A stretch of DNA of 64,000 bases from Actinomycetaceae bacterium. Its GTDB lineage: Bacteria; Actinomycetota; Actinomycetes; Actinomycetales; Actinomycetaceae. Positions within the stretch are counted from its first letter, which is position 1. Each line of letters opens with the position of its first letter. Shown here piece after piece: positions 1 to 8,888 of this stretch. Under the pieces are notes generated by a model. The model searched no databases, was not told the origin of the DNA, and saw only the letters and a list, made by a program, of their open reading frames with translations. The DNA lies in assembly GCA_030524055.1 (NCBI GenBank), contig JAUNHH010000002.1, forward strand, positions 242,666 to 306,665, read 5' to 3'. A program made the translations under genes and the position numbers.

Positions 1-1121
1 CGGGTATTTTGCGATATCGTGGATATCCCATTGACCAATTAGCGCGGAACTCGAATTTCCTTGAAGTTGCCTATTTACTGATTCATGGGGAATTACCTGA
101 TGCTCCGGCATTGGAATCCTTTATGCGTCGGATTAATAAGCATCGTCTCCTCCACGAGGACTTTAAAGCCTTCTTTACGGCATTCCCTGCTAATGGTCAC
201 CCAATGGCTATTCTGCAGGCCGGCATTGCTGGTTTAGCCACCTATTATGAGCACACTCTTGATCCGCGCGACCCAGACCAATTAGAACGCGCCCTTGTGC
301 TGCTTATGGCGAAAGTGCCCACAATGATTTCCTATATTGCAAAGCGGGCCGCTGGTCTTCCTTTGCTGTATCCGGATTCAGGCCGGGGATACACCGAAGA
401 CTTTATTCGGATGACCTTCGGCATGCCCTACCAGGCATATGACATTGACCCTGCTGTCGTGCGCGCCCTGGATATGCTCTTTATCCTTCACGCTGATCAC
501 GAACAGAATTGCTCGACGTCAACAGTGCGTTTAGTGGGCTCTTCCCAGGCAAATCTTTATGCCTCTGTTGCTGCAGGTGTGGGCGCTCTTGCTGGCCCTC
601 TCCACGGCGGAGCAAATGAAGCCGTTCTGCGTATGCTCCACCAGATTCGCGATTCTGGCGATACCGCGCATTCCTATGTGGATAAGGTGAAGAATAAAGT
701 CGAAGGCGTTCGACTTATGGGCTTTGGTCACCGGGTCTATAAGAATTACGATCCCCGTGCGGCCATTGTGAAAGACACGGCTCACGAAGTTCTCTCCCGT
801 TTAGGTAAACGCGATGAGCTGCTGGATATCGCCATGGAATTAGAAGAGATTGCTCTCAGCGATGACTACTTTAAAGAGCGCAAACTCTACCCGAATGTCG
901 ATTTCTATACGGGCCTCATCTATTCGGCAATGGGCTTCCCCACGAAGATGTTCACCCCGCTTTTCGCATTAGGGCGCCTGCCAGGCTGGATTGCCCAATA
1001 CATCGAAATGACTCGCGACCCCGAAAATAAAATTGGGCGTCCCCGTCAGGTGTATGTCGGCGTTGTGGAACGCGATTATGTGCCTCTGCGTCAGCGCGTG
1101 GCCCGTAAAGGCCAAAGCTAA
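1..1121 (+). CDS. gltA: citrate synthase, 5' end cut by the window
   Basis: Condenses acetyl-CoA and oxaloacetate to citrate at the entry of the TCA cycle, in the cytoplasm. The open frame already runs at base 3 and reads GILRYRGYPIDQLA, a conserved internal citrate synthase segment, so the true start lies before the window and about 50-60 residues are missing. The visible 370 residues carry the catalytic histidine blocks LHADHEQNCSTST and PLHGGANEAV, the FGHRVYKNYDPRA block, and the C-terminal VDFYTGLIYSAMGFP block containing the catalytic Asp. This is the type II hexameric/dimeric bacterial family. It converges with dapD across a 17-bp stem terminator. Identification is secure; only the N-terminus is unknown. 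Confidence 0.96.
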   Translation, partial: GILRYRGYPIDQLARNSNFLEVAYLLIHGELPDAPALESFMRRINKHRLLHEDFKAFFTAFPANGHPMAILQAGIAGLATYYEHTLDPRDPDQLERALVLLMAKVPTMISYIAKRAAGLPLLYPDSGRGYTEDFIRMTFGMPYQAYDIDPAVVRALDMLFILHADHEQNCSTSTVRLVGSSQANLYASVAAGVGALAGPLHGGANEAVLRMLHQIRDSGDTAHSYVDKVKNKVEGVRLMGFGHRVYKNYDPRAAIVKDTAHEVLSRLGKRDELLDIAMELEEIALSDDYFKERKLYPNVDFYTGLIYSAMGFPTKMFTPLFALGRLPGWIAQYIEMTRDPENKIGRPRQVYVGVVERDYVPLRQRVARKGQS

Positions 1122-1150
1122 TACGGCCAATGCGGTGTTGATATAAAGGC

Positions 1151-1188
1151 TGGGCCCCGCCCTCGTCAATGGACGAGGACGGGGCCCA
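1151..1188. terminator. bidirectional terminator between gltA and dapD
   Basis: A 17-bp stem (TGGGCCCCGCCCTCGTC against GACGAGGACGGGGCCCA, one non-Watson-Crick position) with a 4-base loop lies between two converging genes. Its core is an inverted pair of the dispersed ACGAGGGCGGGG repeat: exact at 1155-1166 and a one-mismatch copy at 1173-1184. There is an A/T-rich flank on the left (atataaa) and ttta on the right, so it could serve either strand. Confidence 0.75.
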
Positions 1189-1201
1189 CCTTTATTCCTG
1201 G

Positions 1202-2179
1202 CTAGATCAGATCATCATCGGGAAAAATAATCCCTTCACTTGACCGCGCTAACGCTTCCACCCGACCAGAGAGCGAATTTCGGCGGAAAAGGACATTTGA
1301 CGCGCCCGCCAGGTCACGCGCTGACACGGTCCGAGGCTCAGCGAAAAGACCATTCGACCCTGGGATGACACCACCACTGGGCATAAGAGCCACCTTTGTG
1401 CCAGCGGTTAAATACAGACCCGCCTCAACCACACAATCATCACCCAAAGGAATACCCAAACCGGCATTTGCCCCAAGAAGGCAGCGATTGCCTAGGCGAA
1501 CGCGTTCACGATCCCCACTGGATAGGGTGCCCATCATGGATGCGCCACCACCCACATCGGATCCCTCACCAATGACAACGCCCTGAGAAATACGGCCCTC
1601 AACGGTAGATGGCCCCAAGGTGCCAGCGTTGTAATTCACTGACCCAGCGGGGGAAACCGTTGTGCCCTCCGCTAAATACGCACCTAGGCGCACATTTGCC
1701 CCAGGGGCAATCCGCACCCCGGAAGGCACCACATAATTCACCATGGGCGGGAACTTATCGACCCCAAGAACGGTGATAGGAGCGCCTGTCGCCACCCGTA
1801 AACGCAGCCGCGTTGCCTCAAAACCCTCTACAGCACACGGCCCAGCTGAGGTCCACACAACATTTGGCAGACGAGAGAAAATCCCTTCCAAGTTCAAGGA
1901 GTTCGGGCGCACCAAACGATGAGACAGCAAGTGAAGACGTAAATAGGCGTCCGCCGTGGACGTCGGCTGATCCTGAAGGTCAGCAGTGCATGTCACGATG
2001 GTGGTGCTGACCTGACGCGCCTCATCCTTGGATTGCATTGCGCCTAAGGTCTCTAAAAGATCGGCGTCAGCTCCGTCTTCCTTAGGGCCCAGGTGTGGCT
2101 TCGGGTACCACACGTCCAAGGTCTGTCCAGTATTTGTCACTGTGGCGAGGCCAATGCCCCAAGCGGAAGTCGTGTCCAT
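1202..2179 (-). CDS. dapD: tetrahydrodipicolinate N-succinyltransferase
   Basis: Transfers succinyl from succinyl-CoA to tetrahydrodipicolinate in the diaminopimelate/lysine pathway, feeding peptidoglycan and lysine synthesis. The 325 residues match the long actinobacterial DapD form: an N-terminal globular part beginning AWGIGLATVTNTGQTLDVWYP, then a left-handed beta-helix with hexapeptide-type repeats (about residues 150-270, e.g. GSVNYNAGTLGPSTVEGRIS and GEGSDVGGGASMMGT) and a short C-terminal tail. The start ATG at 2179 is supported by a TAGGCT -10 element ending 6 bases upstream, which implies a leaderless mRNA. No partner dap genes are adjacent. Confidence 0.93.
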   Translation of the reverse strand: MDTTSAWGIGLATVTNTGQTLDVWYPKPHLGPKEDGADADLLETLGAMQSKDEARQVSTTIVTCTADLQDQPTSTADAYLRLHLLSHRLVRPNSLNLEGIFSRLPNVVWTSAGPCAVEGFEATRLRLRVATGAPITVLGVDKFPPMVNYVVPSGVRIAPGANVRLGAYLAEGTTVSPAGSVNYNAGTLGPSTVEGRISQGVVIGEGSDVGGGASMMGTLSSGDRERVRLGNRCLLGANAGLGIPLGDDCVVEAGLYLTAGTKVALMPSGGVIPGSNGLFAEPRTVSARDLAGASNVLFRRNSLSGRVEALARSSEGIIFPDDDLI

Positions 2180-2185
2180 GGGTTA

Positions 2186-2191
2186 AGCCTA
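2186..2191 (-). promoter_or_regulatory. -10 element of dapD (leaderless start)
   Basis: On the minus strand TAGGCT is followed by TAACCC and then the ATG of dapD. With 6 bases between the hexamer and the start codon, transcription would begin at the ATG itself. No Shine-Dalgarno sequence is present. The -35 region is not recognisable. Confidence 0.55.
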
Positions 2192-2287
2192 GGGGTATGC
2201 CTGCGAAGTTCCTAGCAGTATCCGCTAGGCAACATTGACGAGGGCCGGGGGGCAGGCGTATTTCAGGCGGGAACCTAGCCTCACCAA

Positions 2288-2983
2288 TTAGAGGCCTCGG
2301 CGCCCATCCCATAGATCGTGCCACCGCAGTCCCAACTGTGACACCAACTGACGCACGAGAGGCAGGGAAATTCCCACTACCGAATGGGGATCTCCCTCAA
2401 TGCCTCGAATGTAGGCGCCGCCCAGGCCATCCAAAGTGAAAGAGCCTGCCACATGGAGGGGCTCTCCTGAATCGACATAGGCGTTGATTTCGTCGTCCTC
2501 AATATGAGAGAAATGGACGGTTGTCGCGGCAGAGTCCTGTACAGCAGCCACAACCTTTCGGCAGGCAGAACCGCTCCTGGCTGAGAGGTGGATAAGATGA
2601 TGCCCCGTCCACAAAATGGGAGAGGAGTCACTCATTACCCGAATCCGCCTGCGTGCTTCCTCAGCACTGGCAGGTTTGCCCACCATTTCCCCATTGAGTT
2701 CCAACATGGAATCACAGCCAATAACCAGGAGTTCTTCGCCTGGGGCTGGATCGTTGGCATCTGGTGCGCACAACGCCTGGGCAACCTCTTCACATTTGGC
2801 GCCCGCTAAGGTGCAGACCTCCATATGTGCAGTAGTAGAGCCGCCGCTGAAAGCCCTGCCATCTGGAAGGCTAGCGAGAATCGCGTCCTCATCCACGGTT
2901 GATACCCGAATAATTGGGGTAATCCCGGCGGAAATGAGGGTGGCTTTACGGGCAGGGGATTGTGAGGCAAGAACAAGACGCAT
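2288..2983 (-). CDS. maf: Maf-family nucleotide pyrophosphatase
   Basis: House-cleaning nucleoside triphosphate pyrophosphatase of the Maf/HAM1-like fold, linked to septum formation in some bacteria. The N-terminus MRLVLASQSPARKATL is the family signature (S-x-S-x-R-x-x-x-L), followed by the VDEDA motif near residue 32. LLVIGCDSMLELNGEMVGKP carries the catalytic Asp, and GEPLHVAGSFTLDGLGGAYIRGIEGD is the conserved C-terminal block. At 231 residues it is slightly longer than the usual 190-210 because of a loop around residues 85-100. The start has AAGAAT then 6 bases then ATG, so it may be leaderless. Which nucleotide it prefers cannot be told from sequence. Confidence 0.92.
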   Translation of the reverse strand: MRLVLASQSPARKATLISAGITPIIRVSTVDEDAILASLPDGRAFSGGSTTAHMEVCTLAGAKCEEVAQALCAPDANDPAPGEELLVIGCDSMLELNGEMVGKPASAEEARRRIRVMSDSSPILWTGHHLIHLSARSGSACRKVVAAVQDSAATTVHFSHIEDDEINAYVDSGEPLHVAGSFTLDGLGGAYIRGIEGDPHSVVGISLPLVRQLVSQLGLRWHDLWDGRRGL

Positions 2984-3050
2984 AGATCTATTCTTCCGTC
3001 TTGTCCAGAAAATAATGTCCGTGCCGCTATGTCAGAGTGTCGAAGTCCTC

Positions 3051-3056
3051 TACACT
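3051..3056 (+). promoter_or_regulatory. -10 element of the adenylate cyclase gene
   Basis: TACACT lies 10 bases before ATG 3067, so the transcript would have a leader of only about 3-5 bases. The overlapping AAGGTG could act only as a truncated ribosome site. Confidence 0.4.
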
Positions 3057-3066
3057 TAAGGTGACA

Positions 3067-4161
3067 ATGAGCACAATTGATCAGGGTAGTACCGTGCCAC
3101 CCGATGGCACCTCTGAAGAAGATCCCCGTATCGCCGCTGGCGATGCGGTTCTTTCCGGTACCTATAGTGATTCGACCGTATCGGCCTACCTACCTCATCT
3201 CCTTGGCGGGCAGATGATCTACTCGGCTCGCGATATTGCCACGTACACCGGCACCTCTATCGAATCGGTGCGCGACTTCTGGTCCAATATGGGCACCCCT
3301 GTCCGTGATGAGGAAGCCGTGGTCTATACCGCGCGTGACCTTGATATGTACTCCGCTTCCATGGACTTGGTGGAGTCAGGGGCAATAGATGGAGCCACCA
3401 GTCGCTCCCTTTTACGTGCGAGTTCTCATCTGGCTGACCGGCTCAGCCTGTGGCAAGTCGAAGCCCTCGTTGAAGATGCCGTGCGCCGCCATGGTTTGGA
3501 TGACACGAGCGCGCGTATTTACGTTCTCGACCATATGCGCGAAAGAATTGCTGATCTGGAGCGGATGGCCGTTCATGCCTGGCAACGCCAATTGGAGTCG
3601 TTATTGACGCGTATGGAAGCTGAAGTAGCCCGGCGTGGCCTTGAAGTAATGAGTTCTCGTTTTCCGCTTAATCGCTCGCTGGGCTTCGTCGATATGGTTT
3701 CCTACACCTCAACCTCAACGATTATGGGGGAGTCGTTAGTTGGCTTGATCCAGCGCTTTGAAGATGAATCTCGTGCGGCGGTGACCGATGCGGGTGGGCG
3801 TGTAGTGAAAATGATTGGCGATGCCGTGATGTATATCGCTGACGATCTTCATACCGGACTTGAAGTTGCCACTTCCCTCATGGAACGCCTTGGCGCTGAT
3901 GATGAGATCCTTCCAGTTCGCGCCTCCTTTGTCCGAGGGGATGTTTTCTCTCGATCGGGAGATGTTTTCGGTCCCACAGTGAATCTCGCCGCGCGTCTGG
4001 CAGATATTGCGCCAGTCGGCCAAATCCTCACCGACCCTTCGACTGCCGCTGCTATTGCTGCAGGTGAACTGGGTGGAGAGTATGTCCTTGAGGAGTTTCC
4101 TACAGCAGATGTGCGTGGTTTTGGCCAGATTTCTCCCTACCGTGTGGCTCCGGCCTCGTAA
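3067..4161 (+). CDS. class III adenylate cyclase with N-terminal regulatory domain
   Basis: Makes cAMP from ATP in the cytosol. The C-terminal half is a class III cyclase homology domain with a complete active-site set: metal-binding D209 (GFVDMVSYT) and D252 (KMIGDAVMY), adenine-specifying K248, and the transition-state pair N306/R310 (VNLAARL). The N-terminal roughly 170 residues are helical (SARDIATYTGTSIESVRDFW, then a helix-rich stretch) and resemble the autoinhibitory, pH-responsive domain of mycobacterial Rv1264; that likeness is by pattern only. ATG 3067 is chosen over GTG 3037 because AAGG precedes it and a TACACT -10 element lies at 3051-3056, placing the RNA start just upstream. 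No membrane segment is visible. 364 residues. Confidence 0.88.
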   Translation: MSTIDQGSTVPPDGTSEEDPRIAAGDAVLSGTYSDSTVSAYLPHLLGGQMIYSARDIATYTGTSIESVRDFWSNMGTPVRDEEAVVYTARDLDMYSASMDLVESGAIDGATSRSLLRASSHLADRLSLWQVEALVEDAVRRHGLDDTSARIYVLDHMRERIADLERMAVHAWQRQLESLLTRMEAEVARRGLEVMSSRFPLNRSLGFVDMVSYTSTSTIMGESLVGLIQRFEDESRAAVTDAGGRVVKMIGDAVMYIADDLHTGLEVATSLMERLGADDEILPVRASFVRGDVFSRSGDVFGPTVNLAARLADIAPVGQILTDPSTAAAIAAGELGGEYVLEEFPTADVRGFGQISPYRVAPAS

Positions 4162-4369
4162 AGGCTTGCTCCGTCCTCGTTAGTTGGAATAAGCGCAGGT
4201 GAGCGCATCGATCCTCGAGTGAACTCCCCGTTTTACATGGTGAAAACCAGGTGAAGAAAAGGCAATGGAAAGGGTAAAATTCCCTTGTGCCTCAGCGGCG
4301 CACCTTTACGATATGTAATACTGGGTTCGCTTTGGTCAAAAGAGCTGAAAGAAACCCCTTGTGACGGTA

Positions 4370-4375
4370 TAGGAT
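4370..4375 (+). promoter_or_regulatory. -10 element of the response regulator gene
   Basis: TAGGAT, then ATTCCA, then GTG 4382: the leaderless layout used by many genes in this window. The 220-base gap upstream (4162-4381) also holds two close GGTGAA units (about 4239-4255) that could be regulator boxes, but they are too short to assign. Confidence 0.5.
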
Positions 4376-4381
4376 ATTCCA

Positions 4382-5062
4382 GTGACCACAGTTCTCCTCG
4401 TCGAAGACGACCCCGCGATCTCCGAACCTCTCGCTCGCGCACTCGGGCGTGAAGGTTACGAGGTCCGCGCCCACGGCACTGGCCGGGGGGCGCTCGCTGA
4501 AGTAGATGGTGCTGACCTTGTCGTACTTGACCTAGGTCTACCAGATATTGATGGGCTTGAGGTTGCCCGCGAGATTCGATCCGCTGGGCGCACCCTTCCT
4601 ATTCTGATCCTCACTGCCAGGACAGATGAAGTGGATATGGTTGTCGGGCTTGACGCTGGAGCCGATGACTATGTCACCAAGCCTTTCCGCTTGGCTGAAC
4701 TTTTGGCTCGTGTTCGTGCACTATTGCGACGCGCCCTTGGTGAAGCCATTGACACTGATTTGGCCGCTCAGGATGTCCGCGTCGATGTCCAGGCTCACCG
4801 AGCTTTCCGTGGCGACCGTGAACTGCAACTGACTGCTAAAGAATTCGAGCTACTGCGCGTACTCGTTCGCGAAGCGGGAAATGTTGTTGAAAGGGACTCC
4901 CTCATGCGTGAAGTATGGGGATCTGACCCTACAGGCTCAACAAAAACCCTGGATATGCACGTGTCCTGGTTGCGTCGCAAACTTGGTGATGACGCTGCTG
5001 ACCCGCATTACGTCACTACCGTGCGTGGAATGGGTTTCCGCTTTGAAAGGAATGCCCGCTAG
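4382..5062 (+). CDS. OmpR/PhoB-type response regulator
   Basis: Two-component DNA-binding regulator of 226 residues. Receiver domain (1-115): acidic pocket VEDD near residue 8, phosphoacceptor D50 in LVVLDLGLPDIDGL, and conserved Lys in DYVTKPF. C-terminal winged helix (about 130-225): ELQLTAKEFELLRVLVREAG and VSWLRRKLGDD ending in the VRGMGFRF hairpin. It starts with GTG in a leaderless arrangement. The sensor kinase follows after 58 bases containing a strong hairpin, so the two are probably co-transcribed. The stimulus is unknown. The adenylate cyclase upstream is same-strand, but 220 bases separate them. Confidence 0.92.
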   Translation: MTTVLLVEDDPAISEPLARALGREGYEVRAHGTGRGALAEVDGADLVVLDLGLPDIDGLEVAREIRSAGRTLPILILTARTDEVDMVVGLDAGADDYVTKPFRLAELLARVRALLRRALGEAIDTDLAAQDVRVDVQAHRAFRGDRELQLTAKEFELLRVLVREAGNVVERDSLMREVWGSDPTGSTKTLDMHVSWLRRKLGDDAADPHYVTTVRGMGFRFERNAR

Positions 5063-5076
5063 TACTGGTTTCGCAG

Positions 5077-5108
5077 GCGTCAGTGCTGTTGGGCCACAGC
5101 ACTGACGC
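5077..5108 (+). other. intercistronic 13-bp hairpin between regulator and kinase
   Basis: GCGTCAGTGCTGT and its perfect complement ACAGCACTGACGC enclose a 6-base loop (TGGGCC). The stem ends 12 bases before the kinase ATG and immediately before its ribosome site (AGGGGAAAG). No U-run follows, so simple intrinsic termination is unlikely. A role in differential expression, RNA processing or translation control of the kinase is an inference. Confidence 0.6.
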
Positions 5109-5120
5109 TAGGGGAAAGCA

Positions 5121-6446
5121 ATGCGCAAAAGAGCTGTTCGGATGATCCTTGGGGCGGTCACCGTGGTCGCCCTCGTGCTGGGTATTCCCGGTGCTATCGC
5201 TGCATCAATTCTGGTGTGGCGTACTGAACAGCGCGAACTGGACACTCGCGTCCAGTCGGTTGTGCGTGCCGTTGACCGACGCCGTCAAGTCCGCGAAACA
5301 GTACCGCTGAGCGTATTAGAAGAATATGCCAGCCCTCTTACTACGGGTCAGGAAGATGCGCATGTGCGCGTCAAAATCCCCATGACTCCGGTCATTATTG
5401 TGGGTGAGCCCGTGAAACACCCCGCCCTCTTCTCTATGGGGTCCTCGCCCTCGGGTACCAGTGTACGAATGACAATTTCTGCCTGGCCTGTCATCCAAAG
5501 GATTGTCTTTGTCTGCCTCCTTTTTGTGGCAGGAATGGGAGTGTCCCTCCTTATTGGGTGGGGTTTGGCTTCACGCCTTGCCCGTCGCCTTTCTGCACCA
5601 CTGATTTACTTATCCGCCCAGGCAGAACAAATCGGATCCGGACAGGTGCGTGCCCGGGTGCGTCCCAGTGGCATTGAAGAAATCGACCTCGTTCAAGAAG
5701 AACTCGTGCGCACTGGGGAACGTATGGCAGGGCGTCTTGCTGCCGAACGTCAATTTGCTGCCGATGCCTCCCACCAATTGCGAACCCCCCTGACAGCTCT
5801 GTCAATGCGGCTTGAGGAAATCGAATTGATTTCCACAGAAGAGGAAGTTCAAGAGGAAGCCCGCTCCTGCCTGGAACAGGTCGAGCGTCTCACGGCTGTG
5901 GTCTCCGACCTTTTGGACACCTCAAAACGTATGGGCAGTAATACGGAAGCCCTCCATATTCTCGAAGTCTTCAATACGCAGCTTGAAGAATGGGAAGATC
6001 AATTTAAGCAGGCAGGTCGGACCCTGATCTTCTCTGACGAAGCGGAAATCCCCGTCCTGGCTGACGCTGGGAAACTCTCGCAAGTTTTGGCCACTCTCAT
6101 TGAAAATGCTCTTCGCTACGGCGCTGGCACCACACGCGTCGTCGCGCGTAAATCCTCCAGTTCTCGCGGGGTCGTTATTGATGTCTCTGACGAGGGCGAA
6201 GGTGTCGATGAGGATATCGCCCAAGACATTTTTGAATACGGTGTGTCCGGGCATGGGTCCACAGGAATCGGTCTGGCCTTGGCCCGTGACCTCGCTAGCG
6301 GTATGGGTGGCCGCCTGGAACTCGCGGAAACGTCGCCGCCACTCTTTAGAGTCTCCTTGGCAGCAGTGCCCGCTTCGCTGGACCCCGACCGGGTGATGCC
6401 TGTCGGGCCGGTAGTGTCTATGGGTCGGCGCGCCAGGCGCTTCTAG
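5121..6446 (+). CDS. two-component sensor histidine kinase (HAMP)
   Basis: Membrane sensor partner of the upstream regulator, 441 residues. TM1 is about 8-32 (ILGAVTVVALVLGIPGAIAA), followed by a short extracytoplasmic region of about 100 residues, then TM2 about 130-152 and a HAMP linker to about 205. The dimerisation/phosphoacceptor helix has H218 in ASHQLRTPLTALSMRL. The HATPase domain has the N box LIENALRYG, the G1 box DVSDEGEGVDED, and G2 GSTGIGLALARDLASGMGG. The ATG has a clear ribosome site. The small sensor loop suggests sensing in or near the membrane; no ligand can be proposed. Confidence 0.92.
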   Translation: MRKRAVRMILGAVTVVALVLGIPGAIAASILVWRTEQRELDTRVQSVVRAVDRRRQVRETVPLSVLEEYASPLTTGQEDAHVRVKIPMTPVIIVGEPVKHPALFSMGSSPSGTSVRMTISAWPVIQRIVFVCLLFVAGMGVSLLIGWGLASRLARRLSAPLIYLSAQAEQIGSGQVRARVRPSGIEEIDLVQEELVRTGERMAGRLAAERQFAADASHQLRTPLTALSMRLEEIELISTEEEVQEEARSCLEQVERLTAVVSDLLDTSKRMGSNTEALHILEVFNTQLEEWEDQFKQAGRTLIFSDEAEIPVLADAGKLSQVLATLIENALRYGAGTTRVVARKSSSSRGVVIDVSDEGEGVDEDIAQDIFEYGVSGHGSTGIGLALARDLASGMGGRLELAETSPPLFRVSLAAVPASLDPDRVMPVGPVVSMGRRARRF

Positions 6447-6557
6447 AAGAGCTTTTCGAGAAAGCTCACTACGCACAAAGACACGTGAAAGACTACTGTT
6501 GACCTCGGCTCGCGTATTGTGAGCACACAGGAATAGGTTGAAGGAATAGGAGAGACC

Positions 6558-7778
6558 ATGGCGCCGATGATCACCTCGGACCTTGCCCCCTTAAAGCAGG
6601 TGATGCTTCACCGGCCGGGAAAGGAAATGGCTCGCCTCACTCCTGACAATATGGATGATCTGCTTTTTGATGACCTCCTGTGGATTGAACGTGCCCAAGA
6701 AGAGCATGACGCTTTCGCTGATACCCTGCGTTCGCGTGGGGTTGAGGTTCTTCTCCTTCAGGATCTTTTAGCCTCCGCTTTAGACACCCCGGGTGGGCGA
6801 GAAATGGCCCTATTTGAGGCCTTTACCGATAATGACTTAGGGATTGGTGTGGCTGACCAGGTACGTTCCTGGGCGGCAACCCTGCCCGCTGCTGAGCTTA
6901 GTGAACTTCTTATTGCTGGCCTGACCTGCGGTGAGCTCCATGACGTCACCAGCGGGGCACAGTCTTTACTCCTGTCTACAATGGGCGATGACGACTTTGT
7001 GATCCCACCGCTGCCGAATCATCTTTTTACGCGCGACACCTCAGCGTGGATTGGCCGTGGGGTCGTGGTGGGCACTATGCGTAAACCCGCCCGCCGCCGT
7101 GAATCGCTGAATGCTCGGATTATTTACCGCCATGCCCCTCTATTTGCTGACGTCCACCCGCCCCTATGGGATGACGGTTTAGGGCCAGACCAGGCTGCTA
7201 TTGAAGGCGGCGACATTATTGTGTTGGGTAATGGCGCTGTCTTAGTGGGTATGGGTGAACGCACTGGCGCCCAAGGCGTTGAACGGCTCGCTCACGCTTT
7301 GCTTCTTGACGGTGAAATCCGTGAAGTTATTGCCCTGCAAATGCCGAAAACCCGCGCACAAATGCACCTTGATACCGTGCTGACAATGGCAGATACCGGT
7401 GTTTTCGTGAAATATGCGGGCCTGGGAATGCTGCCGTCCTATTCCATTACTGCCGCCGATAAAGGCGGATTACATATTGAACCCCACGTGCCCGAAAAAA
7501 TGCATCAGGTGATTGCCGCTGGCATGGGCTTGGATGATATTGAGGTTCTTTCCCCACCAATGGATGGGCCGGCAGCTGCCCGTGAACAGTGGCATGACGG
7601 GTCAAATTTGGTGGCTATTGCCCCGGGCGTTGTTGTGGCCTATGAACGCAATACGACCACGAATGAATTCCTCGCGGATCGTGGCATTGAAGTGTTGCCC
7701 ATTGTTGGGTCGGAATTAGGACGAGGGCGGGGTGGCCCTCGGTGTATGACCTGCCCTATTAGCCGCGCCGAAAATTAA
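6558..7778 (+). CDS. arcA: arginine deiminase
   Basis: Hydrolyses arginine to citrulline and ammonia, the first step of the arginine deiminase (ADI) pathway for ATP and acid resistance. 406 residues with the family hallmarks: LKQVMLHRPGKEMARLTP at the N-terminus, LPNHLFTRDTSAW, IEGGDIIVLG, MHLDTVLTM, and the C-terminal nucleophile C396 in GRGRGGPRCMTCP. The start ATG has AGGAGA 6 bases upstream. The ornithine carbamoyltransferase follows 105 bases later. No carbamate kinase (arcC) or arginine/ornithine antiporter (arcD) is in the window. One copy of the dispersed 12-mer lies in the codons for GRGRGG, and its inverted mate lies just after the stop. Confidence 0.96.
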   Translation: MAPMITSDLAPLKQVMLHRPGKEMARLTPDNMDDLLFDDLLWIERAQEEHDAFADTLRSRGVEVLLLQDLLASALDTPGGREMALFEAFTDNDLGIGVADQVRSWAATLPAAELSELLIAGLTCGELHDVTSGAQSLLLSTMGDDDFVIPPLPNHLFTRDTSAWIGRGVVVGTMRKPARRRESLNARIIYRHAPLFADVHPPLWDDGLGPDQAAIEGGDIIVLGNGAVLVGMGERTGAQGVERLAHALLLDGEIREVIALQMPKTRAQMHLDTVLTMADTGVFVKYAGLGMLPSYSITAADKGGLHIEPHVPEKMHQVIAAGMGLDDIEVLSPPMDGPAAAREQWHDGSNLVAIAPGVVVAYERNTTTNEFLADRGIEVLPIVGSELGRGRGGPRCMTCPISRAEN

Positions 7779-7799
7779 CAATACGTGCCCCGCCCTCGT
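7721..7799 (+). repeat. inverted pair of the dispersed 12-mer flanking the arcA stop
   Basis: ACGAGGGCGGGG at 7721-7732 lies inside the last codons of arcA. CCCCGCCCTCGT at 7788-7799 lies beyond the stop. The arms are perfect complements separated by 55 bases. They could form a long-range stem over the stop codon or may simply be two insertions of the same element. Confidence 0.6.
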
Positions 7800-7883
7800 C
7801 GCAGTGACAATCCTTTTTAGGACGCGCACCGAAGGTGGGAGAATGTGATCCCACAACTCGAAATCCCTTCTGGAAGGACCCCC

Positions 7884-8882
7884 ATGACCGTATCGCTTGC
7901 TGGACGCCACCTGCTCAAAGAACTCGACTTCACCCCCGAAGAATGGGTCAGCCTCATTGATCTGGCGGCGCAACTCAAAGCCGAGAAAAAAGAAGGACGC
8001 GAGCAGCAGCGTCTACGCGGCCTCAATATTGCCCTGATCTTTGAAAAGACCTCTACCCGTACCCGCTGCGCTTTTGAAGTCGCCGCTGCTGACCAGGGTG
8101 CACACTCCACATTCCTCGACCCCAGCGCCAGCCAAATTGGCCATAAAGAATCCGTGGCTGACACTGCCCGCGTACTTGGCCGCATGTTTGATGGCATTGA
8201 ATACCGCGGTGACTCCCAAGAAAAAGTCGAGATCCTCGCGGAACTTTCCGGCGTTCCCGTGTGGAATGGCCTCACCGATGACTGGCACCCCACCCAAATG
8301 CTGGCTGACGCACTCACCATGCGCGAGCATTCCGACAAACCCCTCAATGAGGTCTCTTTCGCCTACGTGGGTGACGCCCGTTTTAATACCGGCCGTTCCC
8401 TCCTGGTCAACGGCGCCCTCATCGGCGCTGACGTGCGTATTGTTGCTCCGAAATCGCTGTGGCCCAGTGACGACGTTATTACCGCCGCCCGCGAGGTGGC
8501 AGAAAAAACCGGTGCCACCATTACCCTGACCGAATCAGTTGACGAAGGCGTGGCCGGAGTTGACTTTGTCCACACCGATATTTGGGTGTCAATGGGCGAA
8601 CCTAAAGAGGTCTGGGATGAGCGGATTGCCCTACTGCGCGACTACCAAGTTAATGCTGACATGATGGCAAAAGCCGCGCCTGGCGCCAAGTTCATGCACT
8701 GCCTCCCGGCATTCCACGACCGCAATACCACGGTAGGTGAAGAGATCTACCAGGCCACAGGATTGGACGCTCTAGAAGTGACCAATGAGGTCTTTGAAAG
8801 CCCCGCGTCAGTGGTCTTTGACCAAGCTGAAAACCGGATGCACACCATTAAAGCGGTCCTGGTTGCCACCCTCGCTCGCTAA
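7884..8882 (+). CDS. argF: ornithine carbamoyltransferase
   Basis: Interconverts ornithine plus carbamoyl phosphate with citrulline. 332 residues with the carbamoyl-phosphate motif S57-T-R-T-R61, the HPTQ motif ([13 protein letters not shown]), and the ornithine-binding H272-C-L-P275. ATG 7884 is chosen because GGAAGG lies 7 bases upstream and the family N-terminus ([17 protein letters not shown]) starts there; an in-frame extension to 7845 lacks support. Its place after arcA suggests the catabolic enzyme (arcB), while argB next door suggests the anabolic one; it may serve both. A strong terminator follows. Confidence 0.94.
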   Translation: MTVSLAGRHLLKELDFTPEEWVSLIDLAAQLKAEKKEGREQQRLRGLNIALIFEKTSTRTRCAFEVAAADQGAHSTFLDPSASQIGHKESVADTARVLGRMFDGIEYRGDSQEKVEILAELSGVPVWNGLTDDWHPTQMLADALTMREHSDKPLNEVSFAYVGDARFNTGRSLLVNGALIGADVRIVAPKSLWPSDDVITAAREVAEKTGATITLTESVDEGVAGVDFVHTDIWVSMGEPKEVWDERIALLRDYQVNADMMAKAAPGAKFMHCLPAFHDRNTTVGEEIYQATGLDALEVTNEVFESPASVVFDQAENRMHTIKAVLVATLAR

Positions 8883-8888
8883 ATGACA

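Noticed and set aside
2616..3059. Plus-strand 147-codon frame over maf and its upstream region
   Set aside because: Antisense to maf; composition and lack of start signals mark it as spurious.
5922..6476. 184-codon minus-strand frame within the first sensor kinase
   Set aside because: Antisense to the conserved HATPase domain; no ribosome site or family likeness.
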